Source: Geodermatophilus africanus (GTDB lineage Bacteria; Actinomycetota; Actinomycetes; Mycobacteriales; Geodermatophilaceae). From it: a stretch of DNA of 64,000 nt. This document shows, in pieces, positions 7,656 to 15,740 of the stretch (position 1 is its first letter; every line of letters begins with the position of its first letter). The notes under the pieces were generated by a model. The model saw nothing but the letters and a program-made list of their open reading frames with translations, did no database searches and was not told the DNA's origin. The position numbers were made by a program, and so were the translations under genes. The stretch covers positions 124,001 to 188,000 of the forward strand of contig NZ_FNOT01000008.1 of NCBI RefSeq assembly GCF_900107105.1. Direction: 5' to 3'.

Positions 7656-9479
7656 TCACGGAGCCGCCACGGCGTCCCGGCCCAGCGCGCGGACGTCGGC
7701 GGCCAGCCGGTCGAGCTGGTCGCGCCGCTGGCGCAGGGAACGGATGCGGGAATCGCGCTCGGCGGTGGCCTCCCGGGTGGCCCGCTGGGCGGCGGCGACC
7801 GCGTCGGCCAGCGACCGGGACATCTCCTCGGCGGTGTCGGTGATCAGGTCGCGCAGGGTGCGCGACACCGTGCGCAGCCGGTCCTTGAGGTGCTTGGCGA
7901 CCTGGAACACCACTTCGTCGAGGTGCCGGCGGACGACGGCCTTGGCCTCCGACCGGCGCCGCTGCAGGCGTTGCTGCTGGTCGTCCCGGTAGGCCTTGCG
8001 CCCGAGCAGGACACCGGCGACCACCGAGACCGGGTTGATGATCGCCATGCCGGCCAGGCTGGTGACCAGGCCGGTCATGAGCACGCCGGTGTAGGAGCCG
8101 CGCAGCCCGATGAGGGTCCGCTCGCGCAGCGTCATCGCGCCGTCGTCGACCGCCGGCAGGTCCACCAGGCCCGCCAGCGCGTCCCCCGCGGCACCGACGG
8201 TCAGCGCGGGGACCGCACCCCCGCCGTCCCGGGCGAACTGCTCGATGACCCGCTGCGCCAGCCACTCCGAGCGCTGCTCGGCCCAGACGTAGCTGTCGGC
8301 GACCGCCGCGGCGATCCGCCGGTCCAGCCATTCGGACAGCTCGGGCCACATCGGCCCGGGGTCCTGGGCGTCGATCGCCTCCTCGGCCTCCCGCACCACG
8401 ACCCGGGAGCGGTCGCGCAGGTCGAAGTCGATGTCGGCCACGAGGTCGGTGACGCCGTCGGTGAGCACCTGCTGCCAGCGCGACGAGCGGCGGCGCAGGT
8501 CGTCGGCGGCGGTCCGGGCCTCCTCGAGCCCGCGGACCAGCGCGTCGCGCGCGGCGGGGTCCTCCAGGCCGGCCAGCTCGGTGCGCACCGCCAGGGAGAG
8601 GTGCTCGGTGACCGCGCCGAGGTCGTGCACCAGCGCGCGGCGGCCGAGCACCTCCGCGCGGTCGACCACCTCGCGACGCAGGTGGGTGACCAGCGCGCCG
8701 ATCCCGGACTCCTCGTGCAGCTCGCGGTCGCGGTGCTGCACCGCCAGCTGGGCGAGGGCGGCCGAGACGGCGAACAGCGGCACCTCGAGGCCGCGGCGGG
8801 CCAGGTGGCCCCGGTCGAGCTCGGCCACCTCCCGCCAGTGCGGGCAGGCGTCGGTCTTGGTCAGCACGCAGACGACCGTCGGGCAGAGCGCGGCGGCCTG
8901 CTCGAGGAAGGCCATCTCGGGGGCGGTGAACTCCTGGCTGGCGTCGGACACCACCAGGACGGCGTCCGCGGTGGGCAACAGGTCGACGGTGCGCAGCGCC
9001 CGCTGCGCCCCGACGCCGCCCACGCCGGCGGTGTCGACCAGCTCGAGCCCGTCGAGCAGCCGGCGCGGCAGCTCCACCTCGGCCTGCACCAGCCGGTCGG
9101 TCCCCTCCCCGGTGACGCGCGCGGCGACCTGGTCGACGGGAACCGGCACCCGCTCGGTCGGCCCGTCGTCGTCGGGCGAGTCCCCACCGGACCCACCCGG
9201 CCCCGTGGCCAGCACCAGGCTGGCGCGCGGCGCCGCGCCGGCCCGCACCAGTGTCGGCACGACGGTCGCGACGTCGTCGGCCACCGGGCAGACCGGCGCG
9301 CCGACCAGGCCGTTGACCAGCGAGCTCTTCCCCTGCTTGGGCTCGCCGACGACGAGGACGCGCACCCGGGGGTCCGCGCTGCGGGCGCGGGCCTGCAGCA
9401 GCCGACGGCGCAGGTCCGGCCGCTCGCACGCTTGCGCGAGTGCCAGCGCCCGCTCGAGCAGCTGTGCTGGGGTCCCCAT
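7656..9479 (-). CDS. Dynamin-like GTPase with membrane segment, IniA-like (607 aa)
   Basis: The second dynamin-family GTPase has G1 GEPKQGKS (45-52), G3 DTAG (149-152) and G4 TKTD (207-210), then a long helical stalk. A hydrophobic, Gly-rich stretch at about 464-493 probably inserts in the membrane like the paddle of IniA, and a coiled-coil-like basic/acidic C-terminus follows. The ATG is preceded by a strong AGGAGGTG, 8 nt away. The size matches mycobacterial IniA (about 640 residues). It sits between an IniB-like gene and an IniC-like gene in the same order as iniB-iniA-iniC. Confidence 0.85.
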   Translation of the reverse strand: MGTPAQLLERALALAQACERPDLRRRLLQARARSADPRVRVLVVGEPKQGKSSLVNGLVGAPVCPVADDVATVVPTLVRAGAAPRASLVLATGPGGSGGDSPDDDGPTERVPVPVDQVAARVTGEGTDRLVQAEVELPRRLLDGLELVDTAGVGGVGAQRALRTVDLLPTADAVLVVSDASQEFTAPEMAFLEQAAALCPTVVCVLTKTDACPHWREVAELDRGHLARRGLEVPLFAVSAALAQLAVQHRDRELHEESGIGALVTHLRREVVDRAEVLGRRALVHDLGAVTEHLSLAVRTELAGLEDPAARDALVRGLEEARTAADDLRRRSSRWQQVLTDGVTDLVADIDFDLRDRSRVVVREAEEAIDAQDPGPMWPELSEWLDRRIAAAVADSYVWAEQRSEWLAQRVIEQFARDGGGAVPALTVGAAGDALAGLVDLPAVDDGAMTLRERTLIGLRGSYTGVLMTGLVTSLAGMAIINPVSVVAGVLLGRKAYRDDQQQRLQRRRSEAKAVVRRHLDEVVFQVAKHLKDRLRTVSRTLRDLITDTAEEMSRSLADAVAAAQRATREATAERDSRIRSLRQRRDQLDRLAADVRALGRDAVAAP

Positions 9480-9543
9480 GGGTCACACACCTCCTGACGC
9501 CTCGGTCCTACCACCGGGACGCCGGCCGGGACAGCCACGGCAG

Positions 9544-9582
9544 CCGGGTCCCGGCCGCCCCCGCGGAGCGACCGGGACCCGG
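9544..9582 (-). terminator. Intercistronic hairpin between IniB-like and IniA-like genes
   Basis: CCGGGTCCCGG and CCGGGACCCGG form an 11-bp perfect stem around a 17-nt loop in the 116-bp gap after the IniB-like stop codon. It could act as a partial terminator or an mRNA 3'-end stabiliser, giving more IniB-like protein than GTPase. No U-tract is present. Confidence 0.45.
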
Positions 9583-9595
9583 GGTATCTGCGGGG

Positions 9596-10873
9596 TCAGC
9601 CGCCGATGGTGACGTCCTCGGTCTCGGTCTCGGCCTCGGCGCCGTCGTCGGCCAGGGCGTTGCCGTTGAGCGACCCGTTGAGCGAGTCGTCCAGGCCGTC
9701 GTCGTCGGAGTTGAAGCTGTCCTCGGTGGTGATCGAGTCGTTGTCCTCGTTGCCGTTGAACGAGGAGTCGACGCCGTCGTCGTCGGACAGGTCGTTGCCG
9801 TTGAGCGAGCCGTTGAACGAGTCGTCGACCCCGTCGTCGTCGGACAGGTCGTTGCCGTTCAACGAGTCGTTGACGCTGTTGTCGGTCTGCGAGTTGTCCG
9901 AGTAGTCGTTGCCGACGTTCTCGTTCGACAGCTCGTTGCCGTTGAAGCTGTCGTCGACCCCGTCGTTGTCCTGCGACAGGTCGTTGCCGTTGAACGAGTC
10001 GTCGATGCTGTTGTCGGTGTTATCGCCGACCTGGCCACCGCGGTCGGCGATGACGTCGTTGTCCTCGTTGCCGCTGCCGTTGCCGTTGAACGAGTCCTCG
10101 GCGCGCTCGACGTCCAGGCCGTCGTTGTCCTGGTTGAAGCTGTCGACCGCCTGGTCGCCACCGATGTTGATCGGGCTGTCCTCGATGTCGACGTCGACGT
10201 CGGTGTCGTACGAGTCGCTCACCGAGTGGTCGCTGTTGTCGACCGCGGACTCCTCGACGTCGTCGCCGGCGACGATGCCGCCCTCGTTGTCGATCTGGGT
10301 GACGTCACCCTCGACGTCGCCGAAGATCGCCTGCGCGTCGCCGCTCACCCAGATGCTGTGCGAGGCGTCGATCTCGACGGTCGTCTCGTTGTGCGTGTAG
10401 TGCACCTCCTGCAGGTGGGTGATGACCACCGTCTCGGTGCCGCCGGCCGGCGCGGGGGCGTGGTGGTGCCCGCCGCCGCCGGCGTTGCCCTCCTCCTCGG
10501 GCTCGTCCTCGTCCCGGTCCACCGGCGCGACGCCGCCGCCAGAGTGCCCCTCGTCCTCGTCGTCCACCGGCCGCGCGTGGCCGCCCCGGTCGTCGTCGCA
10601 GTCGCGACCGCGGCCGCCCTCGTCGTCGCGGTCGGAGCCGCCGCGGTCGTCGTCCCGGTCGCCGCGGCCGTGGTGGCCGCCGCCGCTCCAGCCGGTGACC
10701 GTGGCGTAGTCCGCCACCATCGGCGCGAGGTCGGCCACGTCCTCCGGCGTGGCGTCGCGCAGGCCGGCGGCGTCCAGCATGCCCCGCGGGTCCGCCTCGT
10801 AGGCGGCGGCCTTCTCCGGGTCGCGGAACAGGCCGATGAGGAAGTCGAGCAGCGTGCTCGCGACGGTCGACAT
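9596..10873 (-). CDS. IniB-like protein: IniB N-terminal domain plus acidic Asn/Asp repeats
   Basis: This is a 425-residue protein starting at ATG 10873 behind CAGGAG. Residues 1 to about 60 (LLDFLIGLFRDPEKAAAYEADP and on) match the short N-terminal domain of mycobacterial IniB. A His/Asp/Arg/Gly-rich linker (about 62-145) includes HHGRGDRDDDRGG and a GGGGHHH cluster. A beta-like segment (about 150-245) follows, then a very acidic C-terminus built of repeated SFNGN/SLNGN units with DDG spacers. There is no signal peptide. Mycobacterial IniB has a Gly/Ala-rich tail instead, so only the N-terminus is shared. It is the first gene of the GTPase operon; the role is unknown and may be that of a scaffold or adaptor. 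Confidence 0.75.
   Translation of the reverse strand: MSTVASTLLDFLIGLFRDPEKAAAYEADPRGMLDAAGLRDATPEDVADLAPMVADYATVTGWSGGGHHGRGDRDDDRGGSDRDDEGGRGRDCDDDRGGHARPVDDEDEGHSGGGVAPVDRDEDEPEEEGNAGGGGHHHAPAPAGGTETVVITHLQEVHYTHNETTVEIDASHSIWVSGDAQAIFGDVEGDVTQIDNEGGIVAGDDVEESAVDNSDHSVSDSYDTDVDVDIEDSPINIGGDQAVDSFNQDNDGLDVERAEDSFNGNGSGNEDNDVIADRGGQVGDNTDNSIDDSFNGNDLSQDNDGVDDSFNGNELSNENVGNDYSDNSQTDNSVNDSLNGNDLSDDDGVDDSFNGSLNGNDLSDDDGVDSSFNGNEDNDSITTEDSFNSDDDGLDDSLNGSLNGNALADDGAEAETETEDVTIGG
9655..10147 (-). repeat. Coding tandem repeats, S[FL]NGN motif
   Basis: About nine in-frame degenerate repeats encode S-F/L-N-G-N followed by acidic residues and a DDG turn, spaced about 12-25 residues apart. Within the DNA the phrase GTCGTTGCCGTTGA recurs. 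The repeats are protein-level repeats and do not form a CRISPR-like array, since spacing and sequence vary in codon steps. Confidence 0.8.
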
Positions 10874-10968
10874 GACTGCACTCCTGGGGTCCCGAGCCGT
10901 CCACCCGTCGGCCGGCTGCTGCGGCGCAGTCGACTCCGGGGCGCCGTCCCCCGGCATCGGGGAGCCGC

Positions 10969-10994
10969 CCCCCATCGCCGGACCGGGATGGGGG
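10969..10994. promoter_or_regulatory. Dyad CCCCCATC-N10-GATGGGGG
   Basis: Perfect 8-bp inverted arms are separated by 10 bp and lie 96 bp upstream of the IniB-like start codon. The arm spacing, close to one and a half turns, suits a dimeric activator site upstream of a promoter, but the binding protein is not known. Confidence 0.35.
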
Positions 10995-11120
10995 ATGTCC
11001 GCTGACGCTCCGTTAGGGGCTGCGGGGTGTCGCCCCCTCCGCACCGTCCGCGGCCGATCACGAACGGCGACACGCGGGACAGCGCGGACGGGCCCGACAT
11101 ACGTTGCGGCGACCCCGACC

Positions 11121-11136
11121 GGTCCGCAGGCGGACC
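11121..11136. promoter_or_regulatory. Dyad GGTCCGC-AG-GCGGACC
   Basis: A 16-bp inverted repeat with 7-bp perfect arms ends 27 bp before the GTG of the Hsp70-like gene. It could be an operator or a small leader hairpin in the mRNA. Confidence 0.35.
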
Positions 11137-11163
11137 CGGGGGGACGCATGGACAGGGGGACCT

Positions 11164-13125
11164 GTGCGCAAGGGCGAGTACGGGTTGGGAGTCGACGTCG
11201 GTGACGGCGCCGTCTCCGCGGCGGTTTGCGGGCCGGACGACGGGGCGGTGCCGCTGCGGCTCGGCGTGGGCCCAGTGGCGGCGGCGATCGGGGACGACGG
11301 GCGGGTCGCGCTGGTCCCGGCCGGCGGGACGGCCGCCCGCGCGCCGATGGTGGCACGCGTCGGCGACCCGGTGCCGGTGTACGCCGGCGGCCGCGCCGTG
11401 CCGGCCGCCGAGCTGGTCGCCGACGCCGTCCAGCAGGTCCGGGCGCTCGCCGCCGAGCAGGAAGGTCGGCCCGATGCGTGGACGGTGGTGACCGTGCCGC
11501 CGTCCTGGGCCGGGCACCGCTGCGCCGCGCTCGCCGACGCGCTCACCGCGGCCGGCGTCCCCCGCTTCTCCCTCGTGTCCTCCGCCGTCGCGGCGGTCGC
11601 CGCGCACGTCGTGGCCGGGGACCTGCCACCCGAGCCGACCGTCGCCGTGTACGACCTCGGCGCCGGCACGCTGGACACCGCCGTCGTGGGCCCGGGCGAG
11701 GACCGGCTGCTGGAGCACCTCGCCGTCCCGCCGGCGCGGCTGCCCTGGGGCGGCCGGGACGTCGACGACGTGGTCCTCGCCCACGTCCTCGACTGCCGAG
11801 GCACGCCGGACGGGGACCCCGGGGCGCTGCGGGCGGCCTGCCGCGCAGCCAAGGAGGCGCTGTCGACGGCCACCGTCGTCAGCGTCGACGCCGGTGGGGT
11901 GGACGGACCGGTCCGGCTCACCCGGGAGGAGCTCGACGAGGTGCTCGCCGGGCCGGTTCGGGGGTCGGCCGAGGCGCTCGCCGCCGCCGTGGCGGCCGCG
12001 GGGCTCGCAGCCGACGACCTGGACGCCGTGGTGCTGACCGGCGGCGGCGTGCGGGTCCCGCTGGTCGCGGAGGCCGTCAGCGACGCGCTCGGGCGGCCGC
12101 TGGTCGTGGCCGGGGACCCCGCGCTGACCGCCGCGCTCGGGGCGGCCGCACTGGCGGCCGACGCCCTCGCCGCCGAGCCGCCCGCCGGCGCGGCACCTGC
12201 CGACGGGCCGCGGGCGGTGTCCCCCACCGTCGAGGGGACGCCGGCCCTCCCGCAGCCCCGGGCCCCCCGCGGCCGGACCCGCCCGGGGTCCCCTCCGCGG
12301 GCGGCGACCCGGCCGGGACGGCGGCGGGGCAGCCGGCTGGGCCGCGGCGCGGTCGTGGCCGGCCTGGCGCTCGGGCTCCTGATCCTGGGGCCGGCGGCGG
12401 CTGGGCTGTTCGACGCCGTCCTGACGCCCGGGCCCGCGGGCCAGGAGGCGACCGCCCAGGCCGACGACCACTCCGGCGACGGGGCCGTGGTCGCCCGGGG
12501 GTCGGCGGCCGTGGGCGGGGACGCGACCGCGCGCGCCGGGGGGAGCGCCGGGCGAGGCGCGCCGCGGTCGGCGGCCGAGCCCACGAGCTCCCCCCGGACC
12601 AGTCTCGCCGCCGCCATCGCCACCGCGGCCCGCACCGGCGCGCCGTCCGCAGCCGACAGCGCGGCGCCCACGAGGGACCGCCCGGCGCCCGGGACCACGG
12701 CGCTCCCCGCGGCCCCGTCCCCGACCCCCGACGGCGAGACGCCGTCCAGCCCGGCGTCGACGGGCGCCCCGGCGACCGGGCCGACGGCGGGACCGTCCAC
12801 GTCGGCCCCCGCCGAGCAGCCGACCGGGAACGGGCGGCCCCCCACCTCGCAGCCCCCCGTCTCCCAGCCGCCGACCCCCCAGCCCCCGGTGTCGCAGCCC
12901 CCGGTCCCGGAGCCCCCGGTCTCCCAGCCGCCGGTCTCCGAGCCCCCCGGGTCGCAGCCGCCCGCCTCGAACCCGCCGGCCCAGCAGCCGCCGACCTCCG
13001 AGGCACCCGTGGAGGAGTCGGCGCCGGTGGTGGAACAGCCGGCGACCGGGCAGACCGATCCGGGGTCCGCGCCGACCGACGCCCCCGCGACCGGATCGAC
13101 TGCCTCGACGGGGGGTGCGGCGTGA
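11164..13125 (+). CDS. Hsp70-like ATPase with membrane anchor and Pro-rich tail
   Basis: This is a 653-residue protein. The first ~345 residues show the actin/Hsp70 nucleotide fold: phosphate-1 GLGVDVGDGA, phosphate-2 YDLGAGTLD, a KEALS connect helix and the adenosine motif LTGGGVRVP. The canonical substrate-binding domain is missing. A basic stretch (PRGRTRPGSP and on), a single transmembrane helix (about 392-420) and a long outside-facing Ser/Thr/Pro tail follow, ending in repeats of the PPVSQ type. The GTG start has AGGGGGA upstream. The stop overlaps the LuxR gene start (GTGA, 13122-13125), so the two are translationally coupled. It may sense envelope state and pass it to the regulator; this is inference. 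Confidence 0.8.
   Translation: MRKGEYGLGVDVGDGAVSAAVCGPDDGAVPLRLGVGPVAAAIGDDGRVALVPAGGTAARAPMVARVGDPVPVYAGGRAVPAAELVADAVQQVRALAAEQEGRPDAWTVVTVPPSWAGHRCAALADALTAAGVPRFSLVSSAVAAVAAHVVAGDLPPEPTVAVYDLGAGTLDTAVVGPGEDRLLEHLAVPPARLPWGGRDVDDVVLAHVLDCRGTPDGDPGALRAACRAAKEALSTATVVSVDAGGVDGPVRLTREELDEVLAGPVRGSAEALAAAVAAAGLAADDLDAVVLTGGGVRVPLVAEAVSDALGRPLVVAGDPALTAALGAAALAADALAAEPPAGAAPADGPRAVSPTVEGTPALPQPRAPRGRTRPGSPPRAATRPGRRRGSRLGRGAVVAGLALGLLILGPAAAGLFDAVLTPGPAGQEATAQADDHSGDGAVVARGSAAVGGDATARAGGSAGRGAPRSAAEPTSSPRTSLAAAIATAARTGAPSAADSAAPTRDRPAPGTTALPAAPSPTPDGETPSSPASTGAPATGPTAGPSTSAPAEQPTGNGRPPTSQPPVSQPPTPQPPVSQPPVPEPPVSQPPVSEPPGSQPPASNPPAQQPPTSEAPVEESAPVVEQPATGQTDPGSAPTDAPATGSTASTGGAA
12836..12999 (+). 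repeat. Coding Pro-rich repeats (PPVSQ type)
   Basis: Successive five-codon units encoding PP-x-S/P-Q/E are repeated about ten times in the extracytoplasmic tail of the Hsp70-like protein. Such tails often span or bind peptidoglycan. Confidence 0.7.
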
Positions 13126-15674
13126 GCGCGGCGACCGGGTGGGGCCCGGAGCTGGTGCGCGAGCTGACCGCCCCCTCCGGCCGGGTCCCGGCGGTCGTGA
13201 CCGTGGTCGGACCGGGCGGCACCGGCAAGTCGCTGCTGCTGGCCGAGCTGGCGACGGCGCACGAGCGGGCCGGGCTGGCCGTGCTCGACGCCGTCCCCGA
13301 GGACCCGGCCGCGCTGCCGGGCCCCGTCGCGGTCCTCGTCGACGACGCCCACCACCTGGACGACGCCGAGGTGGCCCGCCTGGGCGTGCTGGTGCGCTCG
13401 CCCGCCGCCCGCGTGGTGCTCGCCCTGCGCCCGTGGCCGCGGCCGCCCGCGCTGGGCGCGCTGTTGGCCGAGGCCGGGCCGGCCCGGCGCACCGTCGGCC
13501 TCGCGCACGCCGACCGCGGCCGGCTGCGCGAGTGGGCCCGCGAGCTGCTGGGCGAGGCGCTGGCCCCCGATCTCGCCGACGCCGTCCTGACCCAGACCGG
13601 CGGGTTGCCCGCCTTCGCCGTCCCCCTGCTGCGCGCCTGGGGCCGGCGCGGACTGGGCGCCGCCGCGCAGCCGGGGCGCCTCGCGGTGCCCGAGGAGGTC
13701 GCCGACCGCGTCCGGGCCGACCTGGCCGCGGTGGAGGAGCAGACCCGTGCGCTGCTGCACGCCCTCGCGGCCGGGGCGCCCCTCGACGAGGACGTGCTGG
13801 GCGAGCTACTCGGGGTGCCGCCGGACCGGGCGGTCGGGCTGCTGGACGCCGGCCGGGCCACCGGGCTGCTGCTGGGCACCGGCGAGGTCGTGCCGCTCGC
13901 GGCCCGTGCGCTGCTGGCGGTCACCCCGCCCGACGTGACCCGGCGGGTCCGCCGCCAGGTGCTGGCACTCCTGGTCGAGCGCGGCGAGGAGCCGGTCGAG
14001 CTGGCCCGGCGGCTGGCCGCCGAACAGGTGCGCGACCGGCACGCAGCCCGGCTGCTGGAGCGGCACGGGGAGGCGGCGCTGACCCACGACCCGGCGCTGG
14101 CCGCGCAGCTGCTCGGGGAGGCGGCGCGCAGCGGGGCGCCGGTGGCGTCGCTGGCCGGCCGGCGCGCACAGGCCGCCGCGCTGGCCGGGGACCTCGACGG
14201 CGCGCTGCAGTGGGCCGACACCGCACTGGCTGACGAGTCCGCGCCGGACCGGGCCCGCGCGGCCGGGGTGACCGCGGCCGTCCTGGCCCAGCGGGGTCTG
14301 CTGTCCCGCGTCGCGGGGCTGTGCCGGCTCGCCGGGAGCGAGCGCGCGGGGTCGGCGGCGCTGGCGCTGGTAGCGACCGGCGAGCCCGACGCGGCGGCCG
14401 CCGCCCTCGAGGCGGCGCGCACCGCCCGGGAGCTGCCCACGGTGCTGTCGGTGAGCGAGGAGCTCACCGCGCAGGGGGTGCTGCAGTCGCTGCGCACGGG
14501 GGACGACGCCGCCGCGGACATCGCCGCCGCGCTGTCGACGCTCACCCGTGCGGCCGCGCTGCTCGAGCCGGTGGGCCGCACCGCGCTGTTAGTCGACTCG
14601 CCTGCGGCGCTGGCCGCGCTGGTCGCGCTGCACAGCGGAGAGCTGGGGGTGGCCGAGTCGGTGCTGCAGCGGGCCGTCGGTGCCGACCTCGGCGGACCGC
14701 CGTGCCGGCGCCGGCACCGGCTGCTGCTGGCGTGGATCGCGATGCTGGCCGGCCGGGTGACGCAGGCGCGGGAGCACATGGCCTGCGCGCAGGAGGACGG
14801 CGGCCCGCTGGAGCCGCGTGACGACGTCGTCCTGCAGGCCCTGGAGGTGGGGCTGGCGCGGCGCGGCAGCGACCTGCCGGCCCTGGTGCGCGCGTGGGTG
14901 CGGGCGCGGGAGGCGGTGGTCCGGTACCCGGTGGACCTGTTCACCCTGCTGCCGTTGGGCGAGCTGGTGGTCGCCGCGGCCCGGCTGCGGGACGGCGAGC
15001 GGCTGCGGCCGCACCTGACCGAGGCGCAGGCGCTGCTGGCGCGGCTGGGCGACCCGCAGCTGTGGGCGACCTCGCTGCACTGGAGCGGCGCGCAGGCGGC
15101 GATCCTGGCCGACGACCCCGAGGGCCTGAGGCCGCACGCGGCGGCGCTGGTGGCGGCGGCCCGGACCAGCCCCTACGCGGCCACGCTGGCGCGGGCCGGG
15201 CGGACCTGGCTGCACGTGCTGTCGGGGGACGTCGACCCCGACGCGGTGGTGAGCACGGCCGAGCAGCTCACCGCGGTGGGGCTGGGCTGGGACGGGTCGC
15301 GGCTGGCCGGTCAGGCGGCGGCGCGGGCGACCGACGCCCGGGCCCGCTCGGTGCTGCTGGGCTGTGCGCGGTCACTGGCCGACAGCGCCGGCTGCGAGAC
15401 GGCACCGGCGGTGCCGGTGCCGCGGTCGGCCGGCCGCGACGCCGCCCCGCCCGGCCCGTCGGCGGTGGTCACCGGGACGCTGAGCGACCGGGAGCGCGAG
15501 GTGGCCCGCCTGGTGGTGGCCGGCCAGACCTACCGCGAGATCGGCGGGCGCCTCTACATCTCCGCGAAGACCGTGGAGCACCACGTCTCCCGGATGCGCC
15601 AGCGGCTGGGGGCGGGCACCCGGTCGGACCTGCTGGCCCGGCTGCGCGCCGAACTGGCCGAGGAGCCGGCCTGA
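13122..15674 (+). CDS. Large LuxR-type ATP-binding regulator (LAL/IniR-like)
   Basis: This is an 850-residue transcription regulator. An N-terminal STAND/AAA-type NTPase has Walker A GPGGTGKS near residues 28-35 and Walker B VAVLVDDAHH. A long helical, TPR-like middle comes next, and a C-terminal LuxR helix-turn-helix (about 786-840: LSDREREVARLVVAG, then YISAKTVEHHVSRMRQRLG). The architecture is that of MalT/LAL regulators and of mycobacterial IniR, which sits beside iniBAC. The start GTG overlaps the Hsp70-like stop by four bases. It probably activates the divergent IniB-like operon in response to an envelope or metabolite cue; the target is inferred from position. Confidence 0.85.
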   Translation: MSAATGWGPELVRELTAPSGRVPAVVTVVGPGGTGKSLLLAELATAHERAGLAVLDAVPEDPAALPGPVAVLVDDAHHLDDAEVARLGVLVRSPAARVVLALRPWPRPPALGALLAEAGPARRTVGLAHADRGRLREWARELLGEALAPDLADAVLTQTGGLPAFAVPLLRAWGRRGLGAAAQPGRLAVPEEVADRVRADLAAVEEQTRALLHALAAGAPLDEDVLGELLGVPPDRAVGLLDAGRATGLLLGTGEVVPLAARALLAVTPPDVTRRVRRQVLALLVERGEEPVELARRLAAEQVRDRHAARLLERHGEAALTHDPALAAQLLGEAARSGAPVASLAGRRAQAAALAGDLDGALQWADTALADESAPDRARAAGVTAAVLAQRGLLSRVAGLCRLAGSERAGSAALALVATGEPDAAAAALEAARTARELPTVLSVSEELTAQGVLQSLRTGDDAAADIAAALSTLTRAAALLEPVGRTALLVDSPAALAALVALHSGELGVAESVLQRAVGADLGGPPCRRRHRLLLAWIAMLAGRVTQAREHMACAQEDGGPLEPRDDVVLQALEVGLARRGSDLPALVRAWVRAREAVVRYPVDLFTLLPLGELVVAAARLRDGERLRPHLTEAQALLARLGDPQLWATSLHWSGAQAAILADDPEGLRPHAAALVAAARTSPYAATLARAGRTWLHVLSGDVDPDAVVSTAEQLTAVGLGWDGSRLAGQAAARATDARARSVLLGCARSLADSAGCETAPAVPVPRSAGRDAAPPGPSAVVTGTLSDREREVARLVVAGQTYREIGGRLYISAKTVEHHVSRMRQRLGAGTRSDLLARLRAELAEEPA

Positions 15675-15734
15675 GGGAGGACCCCCCTGCTCCCCACCAC
15701 TCGCGAGCTCGCAGCGGGTCCCTGCAGGGGAGCC
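15675..15734. repeat. Gene-end palindromic repeat, copy 1
   Basis: This copy starts directly after the LuxR stop codon with GGGAGGACCCCCCTGC and continues with the family core (CCACCACTCGCGAGCTCGCAG, GGTCCCTGCAGGGG), which folds on itself. It is oriented as a terminator for the plus-strand operon. Confidence 0.6.
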
Positions 15735-15740
15735 ACCCCG

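Larger units (their letters stand above)
10874..11163. promoter_or_regulatory. Divergent control region of the ini-like locus
   Basis: This 290-bp gap separates the IniB-like operon (left) and the Hsp70-LuxR operon (right). It holds no gene. Two dyads are visible: CCCCCATC/GATGGGGG (10969-10994) and GGTCCGC-AG-GCGGACC (11121-11136). As the LuxR-type regulator is encoded next door, this is the natural place for it to act on both operons; that is inference. Confidence 0.5.

Noticed and set aside
9655..10147. Regular DNA repeats that might be a CRISPR array
   Set aside because: Unit lengths vary in steps of three, the sequence is continuous coding, and no cas gene is present. They are protein repeats.
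11058..13760. 900-codon open frame on the minus strand opposite the Hsp70-like and LuxR genes
   Set aside because: It is the shadow of the real plus-strand genes: low-complexity Ser/Arg/Gly composition, no domain, no ribosome site. Long antisense frames are usual at this GC.
12077..14944. 955-codon minus-strand frame
   Set aside because: Ser/Arg/Ala-rich shadow of the LuxR gene with no recognisable feature; the sense strand has Walker and HTH motifs.
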